Source: Synoicihabitans lomoniglobus
Lineage (GTDB): Bacteria > Verrucomicrobiota > Verrucomicrobiia > Opitutales > Opitutaceae
DNA length: 64,000 bases
Direction of reading: 5' to 3'
Assembly: GCF_029023725.1 (NCBI RefSeq)
Contig: NZ_CP119075.1
Location: 4,211,501-4,275,500 of the forward strand
Every line of letters begins with the position of its first letter. Positions within the stretch are counted from its first letter, which is position 1. Both the position numbers and the translations under genes were made by a program. Shown piece after piece: positions 36,484 through 44,983 of this stretch. The notes under the pieces were generated by a model. The model ran no database searches. It saw only the letters and a list, made by a program, of their open reading frames with translations, and was not told where the DNA came from.

Positions 36484-37089
36484 TCAGGTTTGAGCGGTGA
36501 GGGTTTCGTGTTCGGTGCCGCTGCGCATGAGCACCTGCGCGAGCGCGGTCCGACCGCGGAGTATATCGGTTTTGACCTTCGACAAGGACACCCGCAGCTG
36601 GCGGGCGATCTCATCGTAAGGCATGTCTTCAAAGTGAAAGAGCACCAGCGGCACGCGCTGATGTTCGGGCAATTCCTCCAACGCGCGCTCCACCCACTCG
36701 CGACGATCGCCTTGGTTGAGGTCGGCCAGGAAATCACCATCCGGCGCGGCAAACTCCACCGGCTCGCTGTCCTGCCCATCGTCGTCCCGGTGGACGAGGT
36801 CGGAGAAGAAGCGCCAGCGCTTCCGGTAACGTTGCAGGTGATTGATGGAGAGATTGGTGGTCACAGTCTTAAGCCAGCCGCCCGCAGTGGGGCTGGTGCC
36901 GAGATCGTCGAACCGCTCGTAAGCCTTTAGAAAAACTTCCTGCGAGATATCCTCCGCCTGGGCGTCATTTCCCAGCAAGCGGACGGCGGTCGAATAAACC
37001 ATGTCTTGGTAGTTGCGCATAAACGTCGTGAAGTCGGGCGGGGTCATGTTCCCCGCAGGATCTGAGTGGACTGAAGCTTCATCGTTCAT
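36484..37089 (-). CDS. ECF-family RNA polymerase sigma factor
   Basis: From the ATG at 37089 this is a 201-residue sigma factor. Region 2 has DMVYSTAVRLLGNDAQAEDISQEVFLKAYERFDDL (in parts) with the conserved DISQEVF, and WLKTVTTNLSINHLQRYRKR follows. Region 4 has LEELPEHQRVPLVLFHFEDM and YDEIARQLRVSLSKVKTDI as the helix-turn-helix. A start at 37047 (MTPPDF) is possible and would leave a longer leader. The next gene may be its anti-sigma partner. The gene is divergent from putA. Confidence 0.92.
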   Translation of the reverse strand: MNDEASVHSDPAGNMTPPDFTTFMRNYQDMVYSTAVRLLGNDAQAEDISQEVFLKAYERFDDLGTSPTAGGWLKTVTTNLSINHLQRYRKRWRFFSDLVHRDDDGQDSEPVEFAAPDGDFLADLNQGDRREWVERALEELPEHQRVPLVLFHFEDMPYDEIARQLRVSLSKVKTDILRGRTALAQVLMRSGTEHETLTAQT

Positions 37090-37180
37090 ACCGAGAACAC
37101 CGCAGGACGGCGCGCAGTTGCAGAAAAACGTAAATCGGAACGATCCAGTCGACGAGCGCAAAAGAAACGCTTCCACGCCA

Positions 37181-37210
37181 GCAACTTACCTCAGCGTCGC
37201 CCATTGTCTT
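37181..37210 (+). promoter_or_regulatory. Candidate ECF-type promoter upstream of putA
   Basis: GCAACTT (37181-37187) and TGTCTT (37205-37210) are spaced by 17 bp, the layout of an ECF -35/-10 pair. A related pair, GCAACT with GTGTTCTC, lies on the minus strand (37121-37116 and 37100-37093) before the sigma gene. This is inference from layout only. Confidence 0.25.
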
Positions 37211-37265
37211 TCGTTCCGCTTGATTGCCGTCTTTCCCCCGCAGGCAAACCGGTGTAATCCGGGCC

Positions 37266-40235
37266 ATGCAAAACTCCAATCCGTCGGCGGCTCCCGCAAA
37301 CCTCGAACCGGTCGTCCACCGTATCGGCCGCGATCTCCTCGAGCGCATGGCCGCCCACCCCGCCCCGGGACTGCTCTCCAAATCCGGGGCCTATGCCCGT
37401 CTGATGGCGTGGTCGATGAAGGACCCCGCGTTTAAAGCTCAGCTGTTTCGCTTCGTCGACGTGCTTCCCAGCTTGCACTCATCGGCGGAAATCGTCCGCC
37501 ACCTCCAAGAGTATCTCGGTGATCAAGCCGTCATGCTCAACCCCGCGCTCAAAGCCGGTTTGGGCGCCGCCTCCTTCGCCCCCGCCCTCGTCGCCAAACC
37601 GGTCAAAGCCCAGGTCACCGACATGGCGCGGCAATTCGTCGCGGGCGAAACCCCGACCGATCTGGTCAAGCGTCTCCGCGACAACGCCCGACGCGGTATC
37701 GCCACCACGATCGACTTGCTCGGTGAAACCGTCGTCAGCGAAGCCGAGGCCGACGTCTTTCTCCAACGCAATCTCGAGGTGCTCGACATCGTGTCCGCCG
37801 CCCTCGCCCGTGAATCCGAACCTTGTGCCGGCGACCTCGGTCCGGTCGGCCCCCTGCCCCGCCTCAATTTGTCGGTGAAAATGTCGGCCCTCACTCCCGA
37901 TGTGAATCCCGCCGATCCAGCCACCAGCATCACGTCGCTCAAAACGCGGCTCCGGCCGATCCTGCGTCGCGCCATCGAAGTCGGCGCGTTCATCAATTTC
38001 GACATGGAGAGCTACAAGTTGAAGGACCTGACCTTCGCCCTTTTTCGCTCCATTCTCGAAGAAGACGAATTCGCCTCCCAGCCCGCCATGGGCATCGCGT
38101 TGCAGGCTTACCTGCGTTCGGCCGAGGCCGACTTGGACGCGCTCATTGCGTGGGTGCGCGAGCGCCACCGCCCCATCACCGTGCGTCTCGTCAAAGGCGC
38201 CTACTGGGACTATGAAACCATTATCGCTCAACAACGTGACTGGCCCATTCCCGTCTGGTCGCACAAAGCGGAGAGCGACGCTTCGTTCGAGCGTCTCACC
38301 TTCACGTTGCTCAAAAACGCGGACCTCGTCACATCGGCGTTCGCTTCTCACAACGTGCGCTCCTGCGCCCACGCCATTGCCCAGGCCGAAGCCCTCGGAC
38401 TCGATCCCCGCGCCTACGAGTTTCAAGCGCTCTTCGGCATGGCCGACGACCTCAAGGCCGCCCTCGCCGCCACCGGCCACCGCGTCCGCGAATACTGTCC
38501 CGTCGGCGAGTTGTTGCCCGGCATGGCCTACCTCGTGCGCCGCCTCCTGGAGAATACCAGCAACGAAGGGTTCCTGCGCACCGCCGCCTCCGGCGAAGTG
38601 TCCTACGACGAGCTCCTGGCCGCGCCACACCCGCCACCATTCAATATCCAGAATCCCAAATCCCAAGGATTTCACAATGTTCCCAACACCGATTTTTCCC
38701 TCGCCCCGGCGCGGGCGGAACTCGCCGCCGCCCTCGACCGCGTCCGCCAAAAACTCGGGCGCGACCACCCGCCCGTTATCGCGGGTAAAGCGCTCAAACC
38801 CGCGGCATGGATAACCTCGACCAATCCCGCTCAACCTCGCGAAGTGATCGGCCGTTGGGGCCGCGCCACACCCGCCGACGCCGATACCGCCATCGCCGCC
38901 GCCAAAACCGCCTTCCCCGCGTGGCGTGACACCGCGCCCGCCGCCCGGGCCGACATCCTTGAACGCACCGCCGATTTGATGGTCGCCCGCCGCCATGACT
39001 TGTCGGCGTTGATCATCCTCGAGGCTGGCAAGCCCTGGCCCGAAGCCGATGGCGATGTCTCCGAAGCCATCGATTTCTGCCGGTTTTACGCCCAGGAAAT
39101 GCGCGAGCTCGCCAGGCCACGTCTCAGCCAAATCGTGCCCGGCGAACGCAACACCCTCCAATGGATTCCCCGCGGCATTGGCGTCGCCATCGCCCCATGG
39201 AACTTCCCCCTCGCGATCCTGTGCGGACTCACCGTCGCGCCCCTGGTCGCGGGCAATTGCGTGATCATGAAGCCGGCCGAACAGACGACGGTCATTGCCG
39301 CCACCCTCTTCGATTTGTTGGTCGAAGCCGGACTACCGTCAGGCGTGGTCAATTTCCTCCCCGGCTTCGGCGAGGACGTCGGCGCCCACCTCGTCGCGCA
39401 CCCGGACATCGCGTTCATCGCCTTCACCGGTTCGCGCACCGTCGGCACTGCCATCTGGGAAACCGCCGGGCACGCGTGGCCCGACCAACGCCATCTCAAG
39501 AAAGTCGTGTGCGAAATGGGGGGCAAAAACGCCCTCATCATCGACAACGACGCCGATCTCGATGAAGCCATTCCCGCCGCACTGTATTCAGCTTTCGGAT
39601 TCAGCGGACAAAAGTGCTCCGCCCTCTCCCGCCTGATCGTGCTCGACGCGGTTTACGACACCTTCGTTGAACGCTTCACCGCCGCCTGCCCCAGTCTGCA
39701 CGTGGGCAACCCCGCCGATCCCGGCACCATCGTGGGTCCCGTGATCGACGCCGAAGCCAAGGCCAAAATCGAAGGCCTGATCGCCACCGGGCGCAGTGAA
39801 GCCACGCTGGCGTTTCAGGGCGATTCACCCGCCGAAGGCTGGTTCGTGCCCCCGACCGTGTTCACCGATGTAAAACCCGACCACGCCATCGCCCGCGAAG
39901 AGATATTCGGCCCTGTCGTGACCATCATTCGCGCCCGGGATTTGGACACGGCCTTTGCCATCGCCAACGACACCGACTACGCACTGACCGGCGGTCTGTT
40001 CTCCCGCAGCCCCGCGGCATTGGCGCGTGCCCAACGCGAAATGGAAGTCGGCAACCTCTACCTCAATCGCCCGATCACCGGGGCCATCGTCGAACGCCAA
40101 CCCTTCGGCGGTTATCGCATGAGCGGCGGCGGCACCAAGGCCGGCGGCAAAGGTTATCTGGAAAACTTCCTTAACCCGCGGGCGATCTCCGAAAACGTCC
40201 TGCGTCGCGGTTTCACCCCACCCGAACCCGCCTAA
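37266..40235 (+). CDS. putA: Bifunctional proline dehydrogenase / L-glutamate gamma-semialdehyde dehydrogenase
   Basis: From the ATG at 37266 this is a 989-residue protein with two domains. The FAD-dependent proline dehydrogenase domain (about residues 80-430) has LNLSVKMSALTP, INFDMESYKLKDLT and RLVKGAYWDYET. The NAD-dependent dehydrogenase domain (about 490-975) has APWNFPLAIL, CEMGGKNALI and the catalytic Cys784 in SGQKCSALSR. It oxidises proline to glutamate in two steps. There is no N-terminal DNA-binding domain, so it is a short PutA without autorepressor function. The linker near residues 457-478 is unusually AT-rich. The start is set at the ATG 37266 instead of the in-frame codon at 37224. 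Confidence 0.95.
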   Translation: MQNSNPSAAPANLEPVVHRIGRDLLERMAAHPAPGLLSKSGAYARLMAWSMKDPAFKAQLFRFVDVLPSLHSSAEIVRHLQEYLGDQAVMLNPALKAGLGAASFAPALVAKPVKAQVTDMARQFVAGETPTDLVKRLRDNARRGIATTIDLLGETVVSEAEADVFLQRNLEVLDIVSAALARESEPCAGDLGPVGPLPRLNLSVKMSALTPDVNPADPATSITSLKTRLRPILRRAIEVGAFINFDMESYKLKDLTFALFRSILEEDEFASQPAMGIALQAYLRSAEADLDALIAWVRERHRPITVRLVKGAYWDYETIIAQQRDWPIPVWSHKAESDASFERLTFTLLKNADLVTSAFASHNVRSCAHAIAQAEALGLDPRAYEFQALFGMADDLKAALAATGHRVREYCPVGELLPGMAYLVRRLLENTSNEGFLRTAASGEVSYDELLAAPHPPPFNIQNPKSQGFHNVPNTDFSLAPARAELAAALDRVRQKLGRDHPPVIAGKALKPAAWITSTNPAQPREVIGRWGRATPADADTAIAAAKTAFPAWRDTAPAARADILERTADLMVARRHDLSALIILEAGKPWPEADGDVSEAIDFCRFYAQEMRELARPRLSQIVPGERNTLQWIPRGIGVAIAPWNFPLAILCGLTVAPLVAGNCVIMKPAEQTTVIAATLFDLLVEAGLPSGVVNFLPGFGEDVGAHLVAHPDIAFIAFTGSRTVGTAIWETAGHAWPDQRHLKKVVCEMGGKNALIIDNDADLDEAIPAALYSAFGFSGQKCSALSRLIVLDAVYDTFVERFTAACPSLHVGNPADPGTIVGPVIDAEAKAKIEGLIATGRSEATLAFQGDSPAEGWFVPPTVFTDVKPDHAIAREEIFGPVVTIIRARDLDTAFAIANDTDYALTGGLFSRSPAALARAQREMEVGNLYLNRPITGAIVERQPFGGYRMSGGGTKAGGKGYLENFLNPRAISENVLRRGFTPPEPA

Positions 40236-40276
40236 CCCTTCCGCCCCGACTGCATCGTCGCCACCCTCGGGCCCCA

Positions 40277-40297
40277 AAAGTTCGTAATAGGAACTTT
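40277..40297. repeat. Palindromic hairpin after putA
   Basis: AAAGTTC (40277-40283) and GAACTTT (40291-40297) form a perfect stem with a seven-base loop, 42 bp after the putA stop. No T-tract follows, so it is not a typical terminator. The rest of the 197-bp gap to the DUF456 gene shows nothing else. Confidence 0.45.
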
Positions 40298-40432
40298 CAG
40301 GGCGCGGTGACCGCCGGGCTTGAGCGCGCGGGCACAAAGGAAGAACGGGGACGGAAAGCGAAAAGAAGTGGGGCGACGGTGCCGGATCGTCCGAGTTGCA
40401 ACAAATCGCCGGGTGAGCGTGTATTGGGGCGT

Positions 40433-40936
40433 ATGGAGATCGCCGTTTGGACGCTCACACTTTTTTTAGCCTTTGTCGGTTTCGTCGGCGTGATCGTGCC
40501 GTTGGTGCCGGGCACGACGCTTATGCTTTTGGGCTTCGTCGTTCATAAGCTCCTGCTGCCCGATTCCATGTCATGGAGTATGATTGGCTGGATCGCGGTG
40601 GCCTGGTTCGCTTCCGTGGTGGTTGATTTCCTGGGCGTCCTGCTCGGGACGCGACTCTTTGGCGGCACCAAATGGGGCATGGCGGGAGCCAGCGGCGGCG
40701 CGTTCGTCGGCATGTTTTTCTCTCTGCCCGCCCTCCTGCTCGGCACCATTTTTGGCGCGGTGGTGGCGGAGCGCTACGCCGCGAAGCGCACCCATCGGGA
40801 TTCGTTGCGCGCCGGCTTCGGGGCCGCGTTCGGTTTCGTGCTCTCCACGGCGGGTCGACTGGCCTGCGCCGTGGTGATGTTGGGGCTGTTTCTCTATGTC
40901 GCGCCGTGGCCGCACTGGCCCCAGTGGCCGTGGTAA
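40433..40936 (+). CDS. DUF456 family membrane protein
   Basis: From the ATG at 40433 this is a 167-residue protein with about five membrane helices. It has FVGVIVPLVPGTTLMLLGFVVH, WFASVVVDFLGVLLGTRLFGG (in parts) and GASGGAFVGMFF, which match the DUF456 family pattern of Gly-rich helices. The function is unknown. It is separated from the convergent pckG by 22 bp. Confidence 0.83.
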   Translation: MEIAVWTLTLFLAFVGFVGVIVPLVPGTTLMLLGFVVHKLLLPDSMSWSMIGWIAVAWFASVVVDFLGVLLGTRLFGGTKWGMAGASGGAFVGMFFSLPALLLGTIFGAVVAERYAAKRTHRDSLRAGFGAAFGFVLSTAGRLACAVVMLGLFLYVAPWPHWPQWPW

Positions 40937-40958
40937 ACGGCCCCGGGGCGAGGTCGGG

Positions 40959-42773
40959 TCACAACCGACAAATCAGGAGTTCGCGCTCGTAAATCATCTC
41001 CTTGGGGAGATGGGCGTGGAGGTTGAGGAACAATTCCTCGTGCCCCATGATTTCCTGCCGCCACGCCGCGTGATCGACGCGTTGCAACTCCTCGAATTTT
41101 TCGCGGGGAAAATCGAGGCCGGTCCAATCGATATCGTCGTAGCGGGGTTGCCAACCTAGCGGCGTCTCGAGCGGGGCGGTGCGGCCGCGCACGCGGTCCA
41201 CGATCCAACACAATACGCGCATGTTTTCGCTGAAGCCCGGCCAGATGAACTTGCCGTTCTCGTCTTTGCGGAACCAGTTCACGCTGAATACGCGCGGGGT
41301 CTCGGCGAGCGAACGCTGCATCTTCAACCAGTGGCGGAAATAGTCGCCCATGTTGTAGCCGCAGAAGGGCAACATCGCCATGGGGTCGCGCCGCACTTTG
41401 CCGATCGTGCCGGCGGCGGCGGCGGTCATCTCCGAACCCATGGTTGCGCCAATATAGACGCCACCCGACCAGTTGAACGCTTGGTGGATCAACGGCATGG
41501 TGGTGGCGCGCCGGCCACCGAAGATGAAGGCCGAAATCGGCACGCCCGCCGGATCTTCCCAGGCGGAGTCGATCGTCGGGCACTGCGAGGCGGGCGCGGT
41601 GAAACGAGAGTTGGGATGCGCCGCCGGTTTTTCGCTGGCCGGCGTCCAGGGGTTGCCCCGCCAATCGGTGAGTTGAGCGGGCGGCTCATCGGTCATACCC
41701 TCCCACCAAACGCCCCCTTCGGGTGTGAGCGCCACGTTGGTGAAAATGGTGTTTTTCGCGAGAGACTTCATCGCGTTGGGATTGGTCTTTTCCGACGTGC
41801 CGGGCGCGACGCCGAAGAAACCAGCCTCGGGATTGATCGCCCGCAGATGGCCGGAGGCGTCGGGCTTTACCCAGGCGATATCGTCGCCGACCGTGCTGAC
41901 CTTCCAGCCCTTTTCGGCGAACGGCTCGGGCGGGATGAGCATGGCAAAGTTGGTCTTGCCGCAAGCGCTCGGGAACGCCGCCGCGACGTAGGTTTTTTCC
42001 CCGGTCGGATCCTCGACACCGAGAATCAGCATGTGCTCGGCCATCCAGCCTTCGTCACGCGCCATGTTGGAAGCAATGCGCAGGGCGAAACACTTTTTGC
42101 CCAACAACGCGTTGCCGCCGTATCCAGAACCATAGGACCAGATTTCACGGGTTTCGGGAAAGTGAACGATGTATTTCTCATCGTTGCACGGCCACGCCAC
42201 ATCGGCCTGACCGTCAGCGAGCGGAGCGCCCACGGAATGCACGCACGGCACGACGCGCTTTTCGCCTTTATCGATTTCGGCAAACACCGGTGCCCCGATG
42301 CGAGCCATGATGCGCATGTTGACCACCACGTAAGGGGAGTCGGTGAGTTCGACGCCGAGCTGCGACATGGGCGAACCGACGGGGCCCATGCTGAACGGCA
42401 GCACATATAGGGTGCGTCCCGCCATGCAGCCGTTGAAGAGTTTCTTCAATTTACGGCGCATGACGAAGGGGTCCTCCCAGTTGTTGGTGGGACCGGCGGC
42501 GTCCTTCGAAAGCGAGCAGATGAACGTGCGGTCCTCCACGCGGGCGACATCGTTGGGATCGGAGCGGGCATAGAAGCAACCCGGCCACAGCTCTTCATTG
42601 AGTTTTTGAAACGTGCCCCCCTCCACCATGGACGCGCAGAGGGAGTCATACTCCTCCGGCGAACCATCGACCCAATGGATCGCGGCGGGCTTACAAAGCG
42701 CCACCATTTTATCGACCCATTTCAGAAGGCCCTTGTTGCTGCTCAGCGGCTCGGCGGGGTTGCGCGTGCTCAT
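40959..42773 (-). CDS. pckG: Phosphoenolpyruvate carboxykinase (GTP)
   Basis: From the ATG at 42773 this is a 604-residue GTP-dependent [23 protein letters not shown] contains the P-loop and the active-site Cys. [20 protein letters not shown] and [20 protein letters not shown] are standard, and [14 protein letters not shown] lies in the nucleotide region. Length (about 600) matches the GTP family and not the ATP family (about 540). It makes PEP from oxaloacetate in gluconeogenesis. It stands as its own unit, divergent from the ACT-domain gene. Confidence 0.95.
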   Translation of the reverse strand: MSTRNPAEPLSSNKGLLKWVDKMVALCKPAAIHWVDGSPEEYDSLCASMVEGGTFQKLNEELWPGCFYARSDPNDVARVEDRTFICSLSKDAAGPTNNWEDPFVMRRKLKKLFNGCMAGRTLYVLPFSMGPVGSPMSQLGVELTDSPYVVVNMRIMARIGAPVFAEIDKGEKRVVPCVHSVGAPLADGQADVAWPCNDEKYIVHFPETREIWSYGSGYGGNALLGKKCFALRIASNMARDEGWMAEHMLILGVEDPTGEKTYVAAAFPSACGKTNFAMLIPPEPFAEKGWKVSTVGDDIAWVKPDASGHLRAINPEAGFFGVAPGTSEKTNPNAMKSLAKNTIFTNVALTPEGGVWWEGMTDEPPAQLTDWRGNPWTPASEKPAAHPNSRFTAPASQCPTIDSAWEDPAGVPISAFIFGGRRATTMPLIHQAFNWSGGVYIGATMGSEMTAAAAGTIGKVRRDPMAMLPFCGYNMGDYFRHWLKMQRSLAETPRVFSVNWFRKDENGKFIWPGFSENMRVLCWIVDRVRGRTAPLETPLGWQPRYDDIDWTGLDFPREKFEELQRVDHAAWRQEIMGHEELFLNLHAHLPKEMIYERELLICRL

Positions 42774-42921
42774 ATGCAAAAGAACTGAGGCCCATCCCGT
42801 GACGAGTAAATCGGAATTGCGTTCACTCCGTTAACTCGTCGTCAGGGTAATAGGGGGCATCAGGTTTACGTAAGCCTCAGGTTGACCGCGCCCACGTGTG
42901 GCCTCACGCTCCGACCCCACC

Positions 42922-43377
42922 ATGCCGGACTTTGCCACCGCGCTCGCTCTCGATCCTGTGAAACAGTTTTCGGTCTTTGCCGAGAATCGGGTCGGCCGAC
43001 TCTATGATCTCAGCTCCGTGCTGCAGTCGCACAACGTGCACATGGTGGCGTTGACGGTGCTCGACACCACCGACAGTGCCATCCTGCGGGTGATTGTCGA
43101 TGATCCCGATTTGGCCCGGGAGTTGATGATCAACAATGACTTCCCTTTCACCGAGACCAGCGTGATCGCGATCGAAATTGCCGGTGAGCACCGCATCAAA
43201 GACGTGCTGGGCGCACTGCTGGAGGCCGAAATCAACATCCACTACGTCTACAGTTTTCTCATGCGACCGAGCGACAAAACCGCCCTCGCCATCAACGTGG
43301 AGGACCCCGATGTCGCCGCTCAAGCCCTCAACAACTGCGGTTTCCGCGTGCTCACCCAGGGGGATATTTCGCGGTAA
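42922..43377 (+). CDS. Tandem ACT-domain protein
   Basis: From the ATG at 42922 this is a 151-residue protein of two ACT-like domains. The first (VKQFSVFAENRVGRLYDLSSVLQ) and second (HRIKDVLGALLEAEINIHYVYSF) each have the beta-alpha-beta start. ACT domains bind amino acids and regulate enzymes. Such stand-alone proteins are often annotated as acetolactate-synthase regulatory subunits, but it lacks the usual IlvH C-terminal domain, so an amino-acid-sensing role is safer. The in-frame GTG at 42898 is a weaker start. Confidence 0.78.
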   Translation: MPDFATALALDPVKQFSVFAENRVGRLYDLSSVLQSHNVHMVALTVLDTTDSAILRVIVDDPDLARELMINNDFPFTETSVIAIEIAGEHRIKDVLGALLEAEINIHYVYSFLMRPSDKTALAINVEDPDVAAQALNNCGFRVLTQGDISR

Positions 43378-43413
43378 AACGGCCACCGCGAGGGCGCGGC
43401 AGAATGGCGACGA

Positions 43414-43905
43414 TCAGCGCTTCACCGGTCCCGCGTCATCCATCTCATAAATGGTGGTGAGGTAGCCGTTGTCCAACACCGGCCCGACCCGCAACACCCC
43501 CGCGAAGGCGAGCGGCACATCCATCAGCGGCTCAATCCCATCGGCCAACCGCACCGTGATCCACTCGTTGACCTTGGGCACGGCGCCGTAGCAACACACC
43601 ATCGGATCGCTCACTAACAAAAACTCCGTGACCAAGCCTTCCTTGAGTCGCACGGGCAACATGAAGCCGGTGACCGACACATTTTGCCCGTCCAGTTGGG
43701 CGATCTCCGCCGGAATCTGCCGCACGCTTTGCGCTTTGATGTCACCGTCGTCCTGACCCGGTTCATAAGCCGGGGCCTCAAAATCAAATCCGGCCAACCG
43801 ATCCCAACCGATCTCCACGCCCGCCGCCGACCCGGCGACCGCCCCGGCACCTATCGCGACCACCAACCGCAACCCTCGCCGCCAGACTTGGAAAAAATTT
43901 GCCAT
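43414..43905 (-). CDS. Exported DUF3299 protein
   Basis: This 163-residue protein has a signal peptide (about residues 1-29). The mature domain has IPAEIAQLDGQNVSVTGFML, FLLVSDPMVCCYGAVPKVNEW and PLAFAGVLRVGP, typical of DUF3299 (DUF3299 members are periplasmic or anchored proteins with an MxCCxG motif). The paired Cys could bind metal. The function is unknown. It is convergent with the ACT-domain gene. Confidence 0.8.
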   Translation of the reverse strand: MANFFQVWRRGLRLVVAIGAGAVAGSAAGVEIGWDRLAGFDFEAPAYEPGQDDGDIKAQSVRQIPAEIAQLDGQNVSVTGFMLPVRLKEGLVTEFLLVSDPMVCCYGAVPKVNEWITVRLADGIEPLMDVPLAFAGVLRVGPVLDNGYLTTIYEMDDAGPVKR

Positions 43906-44023
43906 ACGCCTTTACCTTGAACCGGACCCGTCGCGCCGTCAACGCCACCGCCGATGAACGCTCACCCGGCGCGCCGGTTCGCGCTTCTCAAGTGCACGAT
44001 TCCTGCTCAGGGTTTCCGCCATC

Positions 44024-44983
44024 ATGCCCCGCTCCGACAGCGAAAGTCCTCCTCCACTGCCTGGGCACTGCCTGAATTGCGGCACAAAACTGCAGGGGCA
44101 CTGGTGCCACGAATGCGGCCAGCGAGAGTTCAACTTCCGCCGTGGATTCTGGCACATGGTGATCGAGACCCTCGAGCACCTCGTGCACCTCGACGGACGT
44201 TTCAGCCAAAGCGTGGTTTCGCTGTTGTTCAAACCGGGCCGCCTGACGGAGGCATTTCTCGTCGGCAAACGCGCCGCCCAAGTGCCGCCGCTGCGTTTCT
44301 ATCTGTTCGTATCGCTGCTGTTTTTTTTAACGTTGCCGCTGCGCACCAACATCCATCTGCCCGCCTTCGAAATCGACCCGAACCCGGCGGATGTGGCTGC
44401 AGCCGAAACGGTCCTGGCTGACATCCCCGAAGTCGAACAATACGGCGGCACGGATTTCATCAAAGGACTACGGGATGGCCAGAGCCTGAAGGCCCTGGCC
44501 AATGCCGAAGAAGTCACCGCGGAAGAAAAACGGTTTCTGGAAATCTTGGATAACTTGAGAGTCCGATTCTCCCACCCCCAGGACTTCGTCGACTTTCTCC
44601 TGCGCCACGCGGCCAACGTCATATTCTTTTCGCTACCGGTCTTCGCGCTGTTGACTCGGATCCTCTTTCGCAGTGCTCGACGCACCTATCTCGAGCACCT
44701 CGTCGTCGCGCTACATCTGGGTTCCTTCTACTTCGCCTTTAGCCTGGTCGAGGAAGGTTGGTCCCGACTGCTCGGACTCGTCGCCACCCCGTTGGCCGCG
44801 ATCGTGTCCGCCCTCGCCGGACTCTACACCTTCGCGTTCCTCCCCTGGATGTTTCACCGCGTGTTCAAACGAGGCATCTGGGGCACGCTATGGCGCACCG
44901 CGTTCTTTCTCATGGCGGGCACATTCTATTTCGTCTTCGCGCTATTGGCAACCACCGTGGTCTACGCCATGGCGGGCGGTTGA
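44024..44983 (+). CDS. DUF3667 family membrane protein with N-terminal zinc ribbon
   Basis: This 319-residue protein begins with a short zinc-ribbon-like segment (CLNCGTKLQGHWCHECGQ: Cys-x2-Cys, Cys-x2-Cys). RFSQSVVSLLFKPGRLTEAF and PPLRFYLFVSLLFFLTLPL follow, which together are the DUF3667 signature. Four to five further hydrophobic stretches lie at about 205-315. The function is unknown. Its 3' end overlaps the convergent helicase gene by 22 bp. Confidence 0.8.
   Translation: MPRSDSESPPPLPGHCLNCGTKLQGHWCHECGQREFNFRRGFWHMVIETLEHLVHLDGRFSQSVVSLLFKPGRLTEAFLVGKRAAQVPPLRFYLFVSLLFFLTLPLRTNIHLPAFEIDPNPADVAAAETVLADIPEVEQYGGTDFIKGLRDGQSLKALANAEEVTAEEKRFLEILDNLRVRFSHPQDFVDFLLRHAANVIFFSLPVFALLTRILFRSARRTYLEHLVVALHLGSFYFAFSLVEEGWSRLLGLVATPLAAIVSALAGLYTFAFLPWMFHRVFKRGIWGTLWRTAFFLMAGTFYFVFALLATTVVYAMAGG

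Noticed and set aside
37479-39161. 560-codon minus-strand frame opposite putA
   Set aside because: Mirror frame of a certain enzyme gene; Gly/Val/Asp-rich text without motifs.
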